Both the position numbers and the translations under genes were made by a program. Source: Micromonospora purpureochromogenes (GTDB lineage Bacteria; Actinomycetota; Actinomycetes; Mycobacteriales; Micromonosporaceae). From it: 64,000 nt of DNA. This document shows, piece by piece, positions 15,985-27,658 of this stretch. The stretch lies in contig NZ_LT607410.1 of NCBI RefSeq assembly GCF_900091515.1, positions 5,890,001 through 5,954,000 on the forward strand, read 5' to 3'. Below the pieces are notes generated by a model. That model worked only from the letters and a program-made list of their open reading frames with translations, was not told the DNA's origin and searched no databases. Each line of letters begins with the position of its first letter. The stretch's first letter is position 1.

Positions 15985-17976
15985 TCAGGCCGTGCGGTCG
16001 CGGCGCCTGGCCAGCATCACCAGCAGGACGACGAGCCCGACGGCGAGCGCTCCGCCGGAGCCGGCCAGCAGCGGCACCGCCCAGCCGGGCCGGCCGGAGC
16101 TGTCCTCGCCGCCGCCGCTGTCGACGGCCGCCTGCCGGTAGGAGCGCGCCAACAGATTGGTGGGCGAGCCCTCCACGACCGCGTCGAAGCGGTCGACCGC
16201 GGTCGCGTTCTGGCCGGCGAAGTACGCGTCGAGACCGCTGCGGTACAGCTTGTCCGGCTCGCCGAGACTGTTCTGGATTCCGGCCCCGGCCAGCAGTCCG
16301 GTCATCGTGGACACCGGGACGACTACCCGATTGGCCTTGTCCGGTCGCAGGAGGTCGTTGTCCAGCATCCCGACGACGCGGCCGGCGGGGTCGATGGCGA
16401 TCCCGCCGCGGGAGTAGATACCGAGGTCCTCGTTGATCCGGTAGGGGTTCACCGGCGACTGGGTGTCCACGCCGGTGACCGTCACCGACTTGGAGAGCAC
16501 GTTGTAGCTGGCCGTGCGGTAGCTGGTGTCGGTGGTGGTGTACCCCAGGATGAGCAGCGAGGTGTCCTGGGCGACGGCGGGCGCGGTGTTCAGCTCGGCG
16601 GCGGGGAGGTTCTCCTGGGCGAGCTTGACCAGGGCGATGTTTCCCGCCTCGAGGGCGAGCGACTGGACCACGGCACCGGGGATGGCCGGGCTGTCCGTGA
16701 CGTCCCCCTTGGCCACGTTGAGCTGGCCGTAGAGCTTGGCGTCCGGCTGTGCACCGGGCTCGATACCGGTGAAGACGGCCGTCCTCATTCTGGCTCTGAT
16801 GAAGGCGGGAACGTCCTTGGCGTTGAGTCCGCCCTCGGCGACGAGGGCGTTGCCCAGCGCACCGAGGGCGTTGTTGAGCACGATGTCCTGGGTCGGACGC
16901 ACGCACTGGCTGTTGGTGAGGACGTGGCCGTCATGATTGACCACGAAACCGGTGCACCGCCGGTTGAAGGTGATCGGCGTCTTGCGCAACAGGGCATTGT
17001 CCTGCTTGTTCCGGACGTACCCGGTGAAGATGACCTCCACGAAGACCATCGACGGCCCCACGGTCGCCAGCGCCCGCTCCTCCGGGCTGCGCAGCGCCGC
17101 CTGCGCCCACGGCTTGAGTCCGGGATTCACCGGGGTGGCGCTGGGAAACGCGGTGGAGGGGACGGTGGGCGTGGCCTCCGGCTCGGCGGAGTGGTCCGCC
17201 GAGATCGCCCAGAGGCCGACCCCGCCACCTACCACGGCCACCAGTAGCAGCGCCGCCAGGGCGGCCCAGAGCCCCGGCTGGCGCCGGGGCGGCGCGGAGG
17301 GCTGGATCCGGCGGGCCGGCGCGGCGAAGGGATCCTGCGGCGGCACACTGACCGGCTGGTCGGGGTGCGGGAACGCCGGCGGCGTCGACACCTGCTCGGG
17401 CGGCGACGAGACCTGGTAGGGCGGCACGGAGACCTGGTGCGGGGGCACGGAGACCTGGTGCGGGGGCGAGTTGGTCTGGTGCGGGGGCACGGAGACCGGC
17501 TGGGGCGGGGCGAAGGCCTGATCCGGTGGCGAGGAGACCTGCTGCGGCGGCGCGGACACCGACCGGGCCTGGGTCGGGTCGCCCTGGATGGCCCACGGAG
17601 CCGGCTGGGACTGGTCGGCCGGCGGCACCTGGAGCATGGCCACGGTGCCGTCGTCGTCGGGGCGCTCACTGCGGATCTCGTGGCCGAGCGCGAGGAACAG
17701 GTAGTCGGCACCCGGGCCGCCGTCGGCCGCGTACGCCACCCAGGGCGCGGCCGCGGTGAAGTCGGCGGCCAGGTACGGCCGGCCGCCACCGCCCGGGGCG
17801 GCCAGCGCGTCGGCCATGCCGGAGAAGGCCCGACGCCAGGCCGGATCCTCGGCCACCACGGGTTCGAGCACCGCGACGGTCACCAGCCGGTCCTGCCCGT
17901 CGACGGCCCACCAGGCTCTGCCGACCTGGCAGACGCCCATCACCTCGGTGAACCTGTACGGACCGTCCGGCTGCAT
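15985..17976 (-). CDS. Membrane protein with catalytically degenerate trypsin-like domain (pseudoprotease)
   Basis: Protein of 663 residues. Residues 1-115 resemble a truncated kinase-like N-lobe (weak). 140-215 is a Pro-rich stretch with PPHQVSV-type repeats. A membrane helix lies at 235-258, a trypsin/HtrA-like domain at 305-565, a TPR-like helix pair at 578-615 and a second membrane helix at 632-656. The protease landmarks are recognisable but each catalytic residue is changed. CTGFVVNHDGHVLTNSQCV has Gln357 where His belongs, GNIALVKL has Asn446 for Asp, and YSRGGIAID has Arg523 for Ser. A structural, binding or sensing role is therefore likelier than proteolysis. Divergent from the hut regulator. 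Confidence 0.8.
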   Translation of the reverse strand: MQPDGPYRFTEVMGVCQVGRAWWAVDGQDRLVTVAVLEPVVAEDPAWRRAFSGMADALAAPGGGGRPYLAADFTAAAPWVAYAADGGPGADYLFLALGHEIRSERPDDDGTVAMLQVPPADQSQPAPWAIQGDPTQARSVSAPPQQVSSPPDQAFAPPQPVSVPPHQTNSPPHQVSVPPHQVSVPPYQVSSPPEQVSTPPAFPHPDQPVSVPPQDPFAAPARRIQPSAPPRRQPGLWAALAALLLVAVVGGGVGLWAISADHSAEPEATPTVPSTAFPSATPVNPGLKPWAQAALRSPEERALATVGPSMVFVEVIFTGYVRNKQDNALLRKTPITFNRRCTGFVVNHDGHVLTNSQCVRPTQDIVLNNALGALGNALVAEGGLNAKDVPAFIRARMRTAVFTGIEPGAQPDAKLYGQLNVAKGDVTDSPAIPGAVVQSLALEAGNIALVKLAQENLPAAELNTAPAVAQDTSLLILGYTTTDTSYRTASYNVLSKSVTVTGVDTQSPVNPYRINEDLGIYSRGGIAIDPAGRVVGMLDNDLLRPDKANRVVVPVSTMTGLLAGAGIQNSLGEPDKLYRSGLDAYFAGQNATAVDRFDAVVEGSPTNLLARSYRQAAVDSGGGEDSSGRPGWAVPLLAGSGGALAVGLVVLLVMLARRRDRTA
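17390..17500 (-). repeat. In-gene repeats encoding PPHQVSV-type heptads
   Basis: Repeated 21-base units inside the pseudoprotease gene encode successive VSVPPHQ/VSVPPYQ/VSSPPEQ heptads (protein residues about 160-200). Low-complexity linker between the cytoplasmic part and the membrane helix. Confidence 0.6.
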
Positions 17977-18126
17977 GCCCCACTCCTCTGCTCACCCGCC
18001 GTGCGGATAGTACAGAAACGCCGCGAGCGCGGCGGCCGCCGGCAGTTCCGGCCGGACCCGCCCCACCAGGGGCTCCTCCGGTGTGGACCACCGACGGTCA
18101 GGCGGGTGTGACCGAACGGACGGCGG

Positions 18127-18155
18127 TTGCATCTGAAAGTTTTCATGCATACAGT
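18127..18155 (+). promoter_or_regulatory. hut regulator promoter with embedded operator; leaderless start predicted
   Basis: TTGCAT (18127-18132) and TACAGT (18150-18155) are spaced 17 bases. The predicted transcription start falls at about 18162, on the A of the regulator ATG, which has no ribosome site, so the transcript is probably leaderless. The near-palindrome TGAAAGTTTTCA (18134-18145, one mismatch from perfect) lies between the two hexamers, ideal for repression by the RpiR-type product itself. Sequence-based inference. Confidence 0.6.
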
Positions 18156-18161
18156 CGCGCC

Positions 18162-19013
18162 ATGAATGACGGAGCCGTCGCCGCACCCCCCGACCGGGTG
18201 CTCGACCTGTTCCACGGCGTCCGCCTCACGCCGACCCAGCGCCGCATCGCGCACTGCCTGGTGCAGCACGCCGCCGCCGCGTCGTACCTGTCGGCGGCCG
18301 AGCTGGCCGAGCTGGCCGGGGTCAGCCAGCCGTCGGTGACCCGGTTCGCCGTCGCGCTCGGCCACGACGGCTACCCGGCGCTGCGCCGGCGGCTGCGCGA
18401 GCTGACCTCCGGCGGCGCCACCGGCGGCGCCGGCGACGGCAACGAACTCCAGCGGGCGGTCCGCGCCGAGATGGCGAACCTGGAGCGGCTCGCCCGCGAG
18501 CTCGCCGACCGGGACCGGATCGCCGCCGCCGGGCAGCTGCTGGCGGCCAGCCGTCCGCTGCCGGTGCTCGGGCTGCGGGCGGCGGCGCCGCTGGCCGCGT
18601 ACTTCGCCTACTTCGCCGCGAAGGTGCACCCGGACGTCCGGGTGCTCGACGACGGCGGCAGCCTGCTCACCGACCGGCTGGAGCAGGCGGCGGCGTCCGG
18701 GGCGAGCGCCCTGCTCGCCTTCGTCCTGCCCCGCTACCCCCGAGAGACCTTCGAGGCGCTGCGGGAGGCCCGCGACGCCGGGCTGACCGTGGTCGCGATC
18801 ACCGACTCGCCGGTCAGCCCGGCGACCGAGTACGCCGAGCTGGTGCTGCCCGCCACGGTCGGCACCGACCTCGTCTTCGACCTGCACACCGCCCCGATGA
18901 CCCTGGCCATGGTGGTTCTCCAGGCGATCTGCGACGCCTCCCCGGCGGACACGCAGTCCCGCCTGGAGGCGTTCGAGTCGTCCGCCGCCCGTCGCCAGTT
19001 GTTCCTCGGCTGA
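18162..19013 (+). CDS. MurR/RpiR-family transcriptional regulator of the hut cluster
   Basis: Regulator of 283 residues. The N-terminal HTH_6 domain (about 15-80) has [45 protein letters not shown] features, and a SIS sugar/phosphate-binding fold follows from about 110. I start at ATG 18162, where the predicted promoter puts the 5' end; the longer frame from 18081 would run through that promoter. It stands 13 bases before hutU on the same strand, so it most likely senses a histidine-pathway intermediate and controls the operon and itself. Confidence 0.88.
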   Translation: MNDGAVAAPPDRVLDLFHGVRLTPTQRRIAHCLVQHAAAASYLSAAELAELAGVSQPSVTRFAVALGHDGYPALRRRLRELTSGGATGGAGDGNELQRAVRAEMANLERLARELADRDRIAAAGQLLAASRPLPVLGLRAAAPLAAYFAYFAAKVHPDVRVLDDGGSLLTDRLEQAAASGASALLAFVLPRYPRETFEALREARDAGLTVVAITDSPVSPATEYAELVLPATVGTDLVFDLHTAPMTLAMVVLQAICDASPADTQSRLEAFESSAARRQLFLG

Positions 19014-19026
19014 GAGGAGTTCCGAG

Positions 19027-20678
<1,652 letters not shown>

Positions 20679-20682
<4 letters not shown>

Positions 20683-21935
20683 GCGCGAGGAGTGCAGCGC
20701 AGCGGAGCCCCGCAGTCGCGAACAACAGGGATGCCGGGACGGATCTCGCCGGCCGGTTCCGGGCGCTGTGGGACGAGATCGCGCCGGTCGGGCGGGACGC
20801 CGGCAGCGGCGGCTACCTGCGCTACGCGCTGACCGAGCCGGAGCTGCGGCTGCGGGAGTGGTTCCGCGAGCAGGCCGAGCACCGGGGCATGCCGGTCACC
20901 GCCGACGGCAACGGCAACGTCTTCGCCTGGTGGGGTGACCCGCAGGCCGGCGACGCGGTGCTCACCGGCAGCCACTTCGACTCGGTGCCGCACGGCGGGG
21001 CGTACGACGGGCCGCTCGGCATCGTCAGCGCGTTCCTCGCCGTCGACGAGTTGCGCGGCACGGGCGTGGTGCCGGGCCGGCCGATCGCGGTGGCGGCGTT
21101 CGTGGAGGAGGAGGGGGCGCGGTTCGGCGTACCGTGCCTGGGGTCGCGGCTGCTCACCGGGGAGATCGCGGTGGAGCGCGCGGCCGGCCTGCGCGACGCG
21201 GCCGGGGTGAGCTTCGCCGAGGCGCTCGGCGACCGGCCCGCGGGCGCCGACCCGGCGCTGCTCGGCCGTTTCGCCGCCTTCGTGGAGCTGCACGTCGAGC
21301 AGGGCCGCGCGCTGGTCGAGGCCGACGCGCCGGTCGCGGTCGCCAGCGCGATCTGGCCGCACGGCCGCTGGCGCTTCGACTTCCACGGCGAGGGCAACCA
21401 CGCGGGTACGACCCGGATGGCCGACCGCCGCGACCCGATGCTGACGTACGCGTTCACGGTGCTGGCGGCGAACAAGGAGGCCCGGCTGCGCGACGCGCAC
21501 GCCACCGTGGGTCGGGTGTCGGTGGAGCCGAACGCCACCAACGCGATCCCGTCGCGGGTGACCGGCTGGCTGGACGCCCGGGCGGCCGAACCGGAGACGC
21601 TGCGCGGGCTGGTCGGGGCGGTGCATGCCAAGGCGGCCGAGCGGGCGAAGCGGGACGGCACGGAGCTGACCTGCACGGAGGAGTCGGCCACCCCGCTGGT
21701 CGCCTTCGACGGCGGGCTGTCCGACCGGCTGGCCGAGCTGCTCGACGCGCCGGTGCTGCCCACCGGGGCGGGCCACGACGCGGGGGTGCTGGCCACGCAC
21801 CTGCCCACCGCGATGCTCTTCGTGCGCAACCCGACGGGGGTGTCGCACTCCCCCGCCGAGTCGGCCACCGACGCGGACTGCGCCGCCGGGGTGACCGCCC
21901 TGGCCCGGGTGCTTGAGGAGCTGGCATGTCGCTGA
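20679..21935 (+). CDS. M20-family amidohydrolase (allantoate/N-carbamoyl-amino-acid amidohydrolase type)
   Basis: Zinc amidohydrolase of 418 residues. Metal ligands and catalytic acids are in [17 protein letters not shown] (His99, Asp110), [10 protein letters not shown] (Glu143-Glu144) and [22 protein letters not shown] belongs to the lid domain. It is annotated by homology as allantoate or N-carbamoyl amidohydrolase, but it lies between hutU and hutF with no hutG nearby. It may therefore hydrolyse N-formylglutamate made by HutF (inference). The GTG start overlaps the hutU stop, and the first 15 codons are read from a repeat-like GCAGCG-rich sequence that also occurs near 61,800. Confidence 0.88.
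20694..20707 (+). repeat. Copy 1 of a GCAGCGCAGCGGAG element
   Basis: This 14-base word occurs again at 61806-61819, in both cases beside other GAGCG/GCAGCG runs near a gene start. Here it is translated as part of the M20 enzyme N-terminus. It looks like a dispersed genomic element; two copies are too few to define it. Confidence 0.4.
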
Positions 21936-22010
21936 GCCCGGCCCGGCCGAACGGGCCGACGACGGCGGGCCGGGGCCGGGAGGCACCGGCCCCGTCGGGC
22001 GCTGTCGGGC

Positions 22011-22064
22011 TGATGTCGCAGACGATTCGGCGCGGCCATGATCGGGTGATGTCGCAGACGATTC
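22011..22064 (+). repeat. 18-bp direct repeat upstream of hutF
   Basis: TGATGTCGCAGACGATTC occurs identically at 22011-22028 and 22047-22064, 36 bases apart, in the 151-base gap between the M20 gene and hutF. The second copy ends 22 bases before the hutF ATG, so the pair could be an operator, but it has no internal symmetry. Function unknown. Confidence 0.6.
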
Positions 22065-22086
22065 AGCTCCACAGGGAGTCGACACC

Positions 22087-23445
22087 ATGACAGCCACCCG
22101 CTGGCTCGCCGAGTACGCCTGGCTGCCCGACCACGCCGAGCCCACCCCGGACGTGCTGATCGAGGCGGTCGACGGGCGGATCACCACGGTCGCCCCGCTG
22201 ACCGCCGGCCGGCCCACCGCCGGGGTGGAGGTGCTCGGTGACGCCGTCCGGCTGCCCGGGCTGACGCTGCCCGGCCTGGCCAACGCCCACTCGCACGCCT
22301 TCCACCGCGCGTTGCGCGGGCGCACCCACGCCGGGCGGGGCAACTTCTGGACCTGGCGGGACGGGATGTACGCGGTCGCGCAGCGGCTCGACCCGGTCTC
22401 GTACCTGGCCCTGGCCCGGGCCGCGTACGCGGAGATGGCGCTGGCCGGGGTGACCTGCGTCGGCGAGTTCCACTACCTGCACCACGGCCCGGACGGCACC
22501 CCGTACGACGACCCGAACGCGATGTCGGCGGCGCTGGTCGAGGCGGCCGCGCAGGCCGGCATCCGGATCACCCTGCTGGACACCTGCTACCTGACCGCGA
22601 CCGTGGACGGCGCCCCGCTGGCCGGGCCGCAGCGGCGCTTCGGCGACGGCGACGCGCTGCGCTGGGCGGACCGGGTCAGCGGGTTCACCCCCGACGCCGG
22701 TCACGCCCGGGTCGGCGCGGCCATCCACTCGGTCCGCGCGGTGCCGGCGGAACAGCTCGCCACCGTCGCCGGCTGGGCGGACCGGCGCGGCGCGCCGCTG
22801 CACGTGCACCTGTCGGAGCAGCCCGCCGAGAACGACGCCTGCCGGGCGGTACACGGCCGCACCCCCACCCGGCTGCTCGCCGACCACGGGGTGCTCGGGC
22901 CGGCCGTCACCGCCGTGCACGCCACCCACCCGACCGGCGCGGACGTGGCGCTGCTCGGGGAGAGCCGCACCGGGGTCTGCCTCTGCCCCACCACCGAGCG
23001 GGACCTGGCCGACGGGATCGGGCCGGCCCGGCGGATGGTCGAGGCCGGCAGCCCGCTCAGCCTGGGCAGTGACAGCCACGCCGTGATCGACCTGTTCGAG
23101 GAGGCCCGCGCGGTCGAGCTGGACGAGCGGCTGCGCACCCGCCGGCGGGGGCACTTCAGCGCGGTCGACCTGCTGGCCGCCGCGACCACCGGCGGGCACA
23201 CCGCGCTGGGCTGGGCCGACGCCGGCCGGCTCGCCGTCGGTGACCGCGCCGACCTGGTCACGGTACGGCTCGACACCGCCCGCACGGCCGGGGTGCCGCC
23301 GGTGGGGGCGTTCTTCGCGGCGACCGCCGCCGACGTCAGCTCGGTGGTCGTCGACGGCCGGCAGGTGGTGCGCGACGGCGTGCACCTGACCGTGGACGTG
23401 CCGACGGAGCTGCGCGACGCGATCGCGGCGGTGTCCCGTGGGTGA
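22087..23445 (+). CDS. hutF: Formimidoylglutamate deiminase
   Basis: Zinc amidohydrolase-superfamily enzyme of 452 residues. It converts N-formimidoyl-L-glutamate to N-formyl-L-glutamate and ammonia. The metal motif NAHSHAFHRALRGRTHAG (about 66-83), HVHLSEQPAENDAC and GSDSHAVIDLFEEARAVEL match HutF. GGGAG precedes the ATG. Its presence shows the deiminase route of histidine breakdown, which requires a deformylase (normally HutG) that is missing here. Confidence 0.96.
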   Translation: MTATRWLAEYAWLPDHAEPTPDVLIEAVDGRITTVAPLTAGRPTAGVEVLGDAVRLPGLTLPGLANAHSHAFHRALRGRTHAGRGNFWTWRDGMYAVAQRLDPVSYLALARAAYAEMALAGVTCVGEFHYLHHGPDGTPYDDPNAMSAALVEAAAQAGIRITLLDTCYLTATVDGAPLAGPQRRFGDGDALRWADRVSGFTPDAGHARVGAAIHSVRAVPAEQLATVAGWADRRGAPLHVHLSEQPAENDACRAVHGRTPTRLLADHGVLGPAVTAVHATHPTGADVALLGESRTGVCLCPTTERDLADGIGPARRMVEAGSPLSLGSDSHAVIDLFEEARAVELDERLRTRRRGHFSAVDLLAAATTGGHTALGWADAGRLAVGDRADLVTVRLDTARTAGVPPVGAFFAATAADVSSVVVDGRQVVRDGVHLTVDVPTELRDAIAAVSRG

Positions 23446-23508
23446 CCGCGCGGGCCGGCCGGCGGCCGACGGGTTCCGGGGCACCGGGCCGGAGCGCGGA
23501 GGGACGCC

Positions 23509-24678
23509 GTGAGCAGCCTGCTGATCGACGACATCGGCGAACTGGTCACCAACGTCGCCGACGCGGGCGACGGCGGCCCGCTCGGCATCCGCCGCCGGGT
23601 GGCGCTGCTGGTCGAGGAGGGCCGGGTGGCCTGGATCGGCCCGTCCCGGGACGCCCCGGCCGCCGACCGGCGGATCGACGCCGGCGGCGCCGCGGTGCTG
23701 CCGGGCTTCGTGGACAGCCACGCCCACCTGGTCTTCGCCGGGGACCGGTCCGCCGAGTTCGCGGCCCGGATGGCCGGGCAGCCGTACACCGGCGGCGGCA
23801 TCCGCACCACGGTCGGCGCGACCCGGGCCGCCTCCGACGAGGAGCTGCGGGCCACCGTGCGCCGGCTGCGCGCGGAGGCCATGCGGCAGGGCAGCACCAC
23901 CATGGAGATCAAGAGCGGGTACGGCCTCACCGTCGCCGACGAGGCCCGCTCGCTGCGGATCGCCGCCGAGGTCAGCACGGAGACCACCTTCCTCGGCGCG
24001 CACGTCGTCCCCGCCGAGTACGCCGACCGCCCCGACGACTACGTCGGGCTGGTCTGCGGGCCGATGCTCGCCGCCGCCGCCCCGTACGCGCGCTGGGTGG
24101 ACGTCTTCTGCGAGCGGGGCGCCTTCGACGCCGACCACACCCGGGCGATCCTCACCTGCGGGCAGGCGGCCGGGTTGGGCGTGCGGGTGCACGCCAACCA
24201 GCTCGGCCCCGGGCCGGGGGTCCGGCTCGGGGTGGAGCTGGGCGCGGCCAGCGTCGACCACTGCACCCACCTGAGCGACGCCGACGTCGACGCGCTGGCC
24301 GGCTCGCCGACCGTCGCCACCCTGCTGCCCGGCGCGGAGTTCTCCACCCGCTCGCCGTACCCGGACGCCCGCCGGCTGCTCGACGCGGGCGTGACCGTCG
24401 CGCTCGCCACCGACTGCAACCCCGGCTCGTCGTACACCTCGTCGATGCCGTTCTGCGTCGCGCTCGCCGTACGCGAGATGCGGATGACCCCGGCGGAGGC
24501 CGTCTGGGCCGCGACCGCCGGGGGTGCGCGGGCGCTGCGCCGCGACGACGTCGGGGCGCTCACCCCGGGCGCCCGGGCCGACCTCGTGATCCTCGACGCC
24601 CCGTCCCACCTGCACCTGGCCTACCGGCCGGGTGTACCACTGATCCGCCAGGTTCTGCACAACGGAGTCCCGCAATGA
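23509..24678 (+). CDS. hutI: Imidazolonepropionase
   Basis: Amidohydrolase of 389 residues that opens imidazolonepropionate to N-formimidoyl-glutamate. Metal ligands are in [35 protein letters not shown] is the family signature, followed by [28 protein letters not shown] and [16 protein letters not shown]. The GTG start is used, 63 bases after hutF. The stop overlaps the hutH ATG (ATGA). Confidence 0.97.
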   Translation: MSSLLIDDIGELVTNVADAGDGGPLGIRRRVALLVEEGRVAWIGPSRDAPAADRRIDAGGAAVLPGFVDSHAHLVFAGDRSAEFAARMAGQPYTGGGIRTTVGATRAASDEELRATVRRLRAEAMRQGSTTMEIKSGYGLTVADEARSLRIAAEVSTETTFLGAHVVPAEYADRPDDYVGLVCGPMLAAAAPYARWVDVFCERGAFDADHTRAILTCGQAAGLGVRVHANQLGPGPGVRLGVELGAASVDHCTHLSDADVDALAGSPTVATLLPGAEFSTRSPYPDARRLLDAGVTVALATDCNPGSSYTSSMPFCVALAVREMRMTPAEAVWAATAGGARALRRDDVGALTPGARADLVILDAPSHLHLAYRPGVPLIRQVLHNGVPQ

Positions 24679-26210
24679 CCGTGACCATCCTGCCCACCGG
24701 GATCGCCCCCGCCGACGTGCTCGCGGTGGCCCGCGGCACCGCCAAGGTCGTCCTCGACCCGGCCACCGTGGAGGCGATGAGCACCAGCCGGTCCATCGTG
24801 GACGGCATCGAGGCCGCCGGCCGACCCGTCTACGGCGTCTCCACCGGCTTCGGCGCGCTGGCGAACACCTTCGTCGCGCCCGAGCGGCGGGCCGAGCTGC
24901 AGCACGCGCTGATCCGCTCGCACGCCGCCGGGGTCGGCGCGCCCATGCCCCGGGAGGTGGTCCGGGCGATGATGCTGCTGCGGGTCCGCTCGCTGGCGCT
25001 GGGCCACTCCGGGGTCCGCCCGCTGGTCGCCGAGGCCCTGGTCGACCTGCTCAACCACGAGATCACCCCGTGGGTGCCGGAGCACGGCTCGCTCGGCGCC
25101 TCCGGCGACCTGGCGCCGCTGGCGCACTGCGCGCTGGTGCTGCTCGGTGAGGGCTGGGTGCTGGGCCCGGCCGGCGAGCGGATGGACGCCGTCGACGCGC
25201 TGCGCCGGGCCGGGCTGAAGCCGATCGCGCTGGCCGCCAAGGAGGGGCTGGCGCTGATCAACGGCACCGACGGCATGCTGGGCATGCTGCTGCTGGCGAT
25301 CCACGACGCCCGGCACCTGTTCACCATGGCCGACGTGACCGCCGCCCTGGCCATCGAGGCGATGCTCGGCTCGGAGCGGCCGTTCCTGCCCGAGCTGCAC
25401 GCCATCCGCCCGCACCCCGGCCAGGCGGCGTCGGCGGCGAACATCCACCGGCTGCTCCAGGACTCGCGGGTGATGGACTCGCACCGCGACGACCTGGCGC
25501 ACGCGGTGCAGGACGCGTACTCGATGCGCTGCGCCCCGCAGGTGGCCGGCGCCGCGCGGGACACCCTGGACTTCGCCACCACGGTGGCCGCGCGCGAGCT
25601 GCTCTCGGTGGTGGACAACCCGGTGGTGCTGCCCGACGGCCGGGTGGAGTCCACCGGCAACTTCCACGGCGCGCCGCTCGGCTTCGCCGCCGACTACCTG
25701 GCCATCGCCGCCGCCGAGGTGGGCGCGATCGCCGAGCGCCGGGTCGACCGGCTGCTCGACGTGGCCCGCAACCGGGAGCTGCCGGCGTTCCTCTCCCCCG
25801 ACGCCGGGGTCAACTCCGGCCTGATGATCGCCCAGTACACGGCCGCCGGGATCGTGGCGGAGAACCGCCGGCTCGCCGCCCCCGCCTCGGTGGACTCGCT
25901 GCCCACCAGCGGGATGCAGGAGGACCACGTCTCGATGGGCTGGGCGGCGGCCAAGAAGCTGCGCACGGTGCTGGACAACCTGACCAGCCTGCTCGCGGTG
26001 GAGCTGCTGGCCGCCGTACGCGGGCTCCAGCTGCGCGCGCCGCTCACCCCGTCGCCGGCCGGCCGGGCCGCCGTCGAGGCGCTGGCCCCGGTCGCCGGCG
26101 AGCCCGGCCCGGACGTCTTCCTCGCCCCGGTCATGGAGGCCGCCCGCGCCGTCCTGGCCGGCCCCGACCTCCGCGCCGCCATCGAACGCGAGGTCGGCCC
26201 CCTCGCCTGA
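24675..26210 (+). CDS. hutH: Histidine ammonia-lyase
   Basis: Homotetrameric cytoplasmic enzyme of 511 residues that removes ammonia from histidine to give urocanate. The self-forming MIO cofactor triad Ala142-Ser143-Gly144 is in [16 protein letters not shown]. Other family marks are [60 protein letters not shown] and [11 protein letters not shown]. It overlaps hutI by four bases and closes the operon. A long hairpin follows. Confidence 0.98.
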   Translation: MTVTILPTGIAPADVLAVARGTAKVVLDPATVEAMSTSRSIVDGIEAAGRPVYGVSTGFGALANTFVAPERRAELQHALIRSHAAGVGAPMPREVVRAMMLLRVRSLALGHSGVRPLVAEALVDLLNHEITPWVPEHGSLGASGDLAPLAHCALVLLGEGWVLGPAGERMDAVDALRRAGLKPIALAAKEGLALINGTDGMLGMLLLAIHDARHLFTMADVTAALAIEAMLGSERPFLPELHAIRPHPGQAASAANIHRLLQDSRVMDSHRDDLAHAVQDAYSMRCAPQVAGAARDTLDFATTVAARELLSVVDNPVVLPDGRVESTGNFHGAPLGFAADYLAIAAAEVGAIAERRVDRLLDVARNRELPAFLSPDAGVNSGLMIAQYTAAGIVAENRRLAAPASVDSLPTSGMQEDHVSMGWAAAKKLRTVLDNLTSLLAVELLAAVRGLQLRAPLTPSPAGRAAVEALAPVAGEPGPDVFLAPVMEAARAVLAGPDLRAAIEREVGPLA

Positions 26211-26235
26211 CCACCCGCCCCTCCCCCTCCCCTCC

Positions 26236-26297
26236 CGTACTTTCACGGAAAGAGTGGCTATCCCGCGTGGAATAGCCACTCTTTCCGTGAAAGTACG
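26236..26297. terminator. Perfect 26-bp inverted repeat, bidirectional terminator
   Basis: Left arm 26236-26261 and right arm 26272-26297 are exact reverse complements around a ten-base loop. The arm begins CGTACTTTCACGG and ends GAGTGGCTAT. It is markedly lower in GC than its surroundings and lies between the convergent hutH and rdgB genes, so it can end both transcripts. Such length and perfection is more than termination needs and may mark a dispersed element. Confidence 0.8.
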
Positions 26298-26315
26298 CCC
26301 TCGTGGGGTGGGGGG

Positions 26316-26933
26316 TCAGGGGGTGGGGGGGAGGACCTTGGCGGCGAGGTTCGCGAGTTCGCGCAGGGCCTTGCCGCGGTGGCTGATCGCGTCCTTTTCG
26401 TCCGGCGTCAGTTCGGCGTTGGTGCGGTCCTGGCCGTCGCCGAGGAAGATCGGGTCGTACCCGAAACCACCGTCGCCGCGCGGCGCGCGCAGCAGCCGGC
26501 CGGCCTGGCGGCCGTCGACCAGGTGCTCCTTGCCGCCGGGCAGCACCATCGCGACGGTGCAGACGAACGAGGCGGCGCGGTGCTCGTCGGGCAGGTCGGC
26601 GATCTGGTCCAGCACCAGCTGGAGGTTGGTCCGGTCGTCGCCGTGCCGGCCGGCCCAGCGGGCGCTGAACACGCCCGGCATGCCGTTGAGGGCGTCGACC
26701 GCGAGCCCCGAGTCGTCGGCGATGGTGGGCAGGCCGGTGCGCCGGCAGCCCTCCCGGGCCTTGATCAGCGCGTTCTCGCCGAAGGTCAGGCCGGTCTCCG
26801 GCAGCTCCGGATATTCCTCGACGTCGTCCAGCCCGATCAGGGCGATCCGGTGCGCGCCGAGCGCGCCGTCGAGGATCCGCTGGAGCTCGATCAGCTTCTT
26901 GCGGTTACGGGTGGCGAGCAGGACCTTGTTCAT
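26316..26933 (-). CDS. rdgB: XTP/dITP diphosphatase (RdgB/HAM1)
   Basis: House-cleaning enzyme of 205 residues that hydrolyses dITP, XTP and related non-canonical purine triphosphates. Signatures: [17 protein letters not shown] at the start, [56 protein letters not shown] and [11 protein letters not shown]. The ATG overlaps the rph stop by four bases, so the two are co-translated, as in mycobacteria (Rv1341-Rv1340 neighbours). Confidence 0.97.
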   Translation of the reverse strand: MNKVLLATRNRKKLIELQRILDGALGAHRIALIGLDDVEEYPELPETGLTFGENALIKAREGCRRTGLPTIADDSGLAVDALNGMPGVFSARWAGRHGDDRTNLQLVLDQIADLPDEHRAASFVCTVAMVLPGGKEHLVDGRQAGRLLRAPRGDGGFGYDPIFLGDGQDRTNAELTPDEKDAISHRGKALRELANLAAKVLPPTP

Positions 26934-27658
26934 GATGCGAGTGCCTTCCGCTGTGCGTCGGCCAGTTCCACGCAGCCCAACAGCCCCAGGTCGAGCAGCG
27001 AGTCGAGCTGCGTGCGGGAGAAGACGCCGGCCTCGCCGGTCCCCTGCACCTCGACGAAGTCGCCCTCGCCGGTGCAGACCACGTTCATGTCGACCTCGGC
27101 GGCGACGTCCTCGGAGTAGTCGAGGTCCAGCCGGGGCTCGCCGGCGATGATGCCGACGCTGACCGCCGCCACCGACCGGTGCATCACCTTCTCCGGCTTG
27201 CCGGCCAGCGCCTTGCGCCCGGCCAGCCAGGTCACCGCGTCGTGCAGCGCCACGTACGCGCCGGTGATCGCCGCCGTCCGGGTGCCGCCGTCGGCCTGGA
27301 GCACGTCGCAGTCGAGCACGATCGAGTTCTCGCCCAGCGCCTTGAGGTCGATGGCCGCCCGCAGGCTCCGGCCGATCAGCCGGGAGATCTCGTGGGTACG
27401 GCCACCGACCCGGCCCTTGACGCTCTCCCGGTCCGAGCGGGTGTTGGTGGCCCGGGGCAGCATCGCGTACTCGGCGGTCACCCAGCCGAGCCCGGAACCC
27501 TTGCGCCAGCGGGGCACCCCCTCGGTGACGCTGGCGGTGCAGAGCACCCGCGTGCCACCGAACTCGACGAGTACGGAGCCCTCCGGATGGGTGCTCCAGC
27601 CGCGGGTCAGGGTCACCGGTCGGAGTTGGTCGGGCATCCGCCCGTCAGGTCGCGCCAT
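26930..27658 (-). CDS. rph: Ribonuclease PH
   Basis: Phosphorolytic 3'-5' exonuclease of 242 residues that trims tRNA 3' ends, working as a ring hexamer. It starts [20 protein letters not shown]. It also has [19 protein letters not shown], RGVxGR-like [47 protein letters not shown] and [18 protein letters not shown]. Followed directly by rdgB with a four-base overlap. Confidence 0.97.
   Translation of the reverse strand: MARPDGRMPDQLRPVTLTRGWSTHPEGSVLVEFGGTRVLCTASVTEGVPRWRKGSGLGWVTAEYAMLPRATNTRSDRESVKGRVGGRTHEISRLIGRSLRAAIDLKALGENSIVLDCDVLQADGGTRTAAITGAYVALHDAVTWLAGRKALAGKPEKVMHRSVAAVSVGIIAGEPRLDLDYSEDVAAEVDMNVVCTGEGDFVEVQGTGEAGVFSRTQLDSLLDLGLLGCVELADAQRKALAS

Noticed and set aside
22063..24675. 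870-codon minus-strand open frame across hutF and hutI
   Set aside because: Antisense of two unmistakable enzymes; His/Gly/Arg-rich translation with no recognisable domain.
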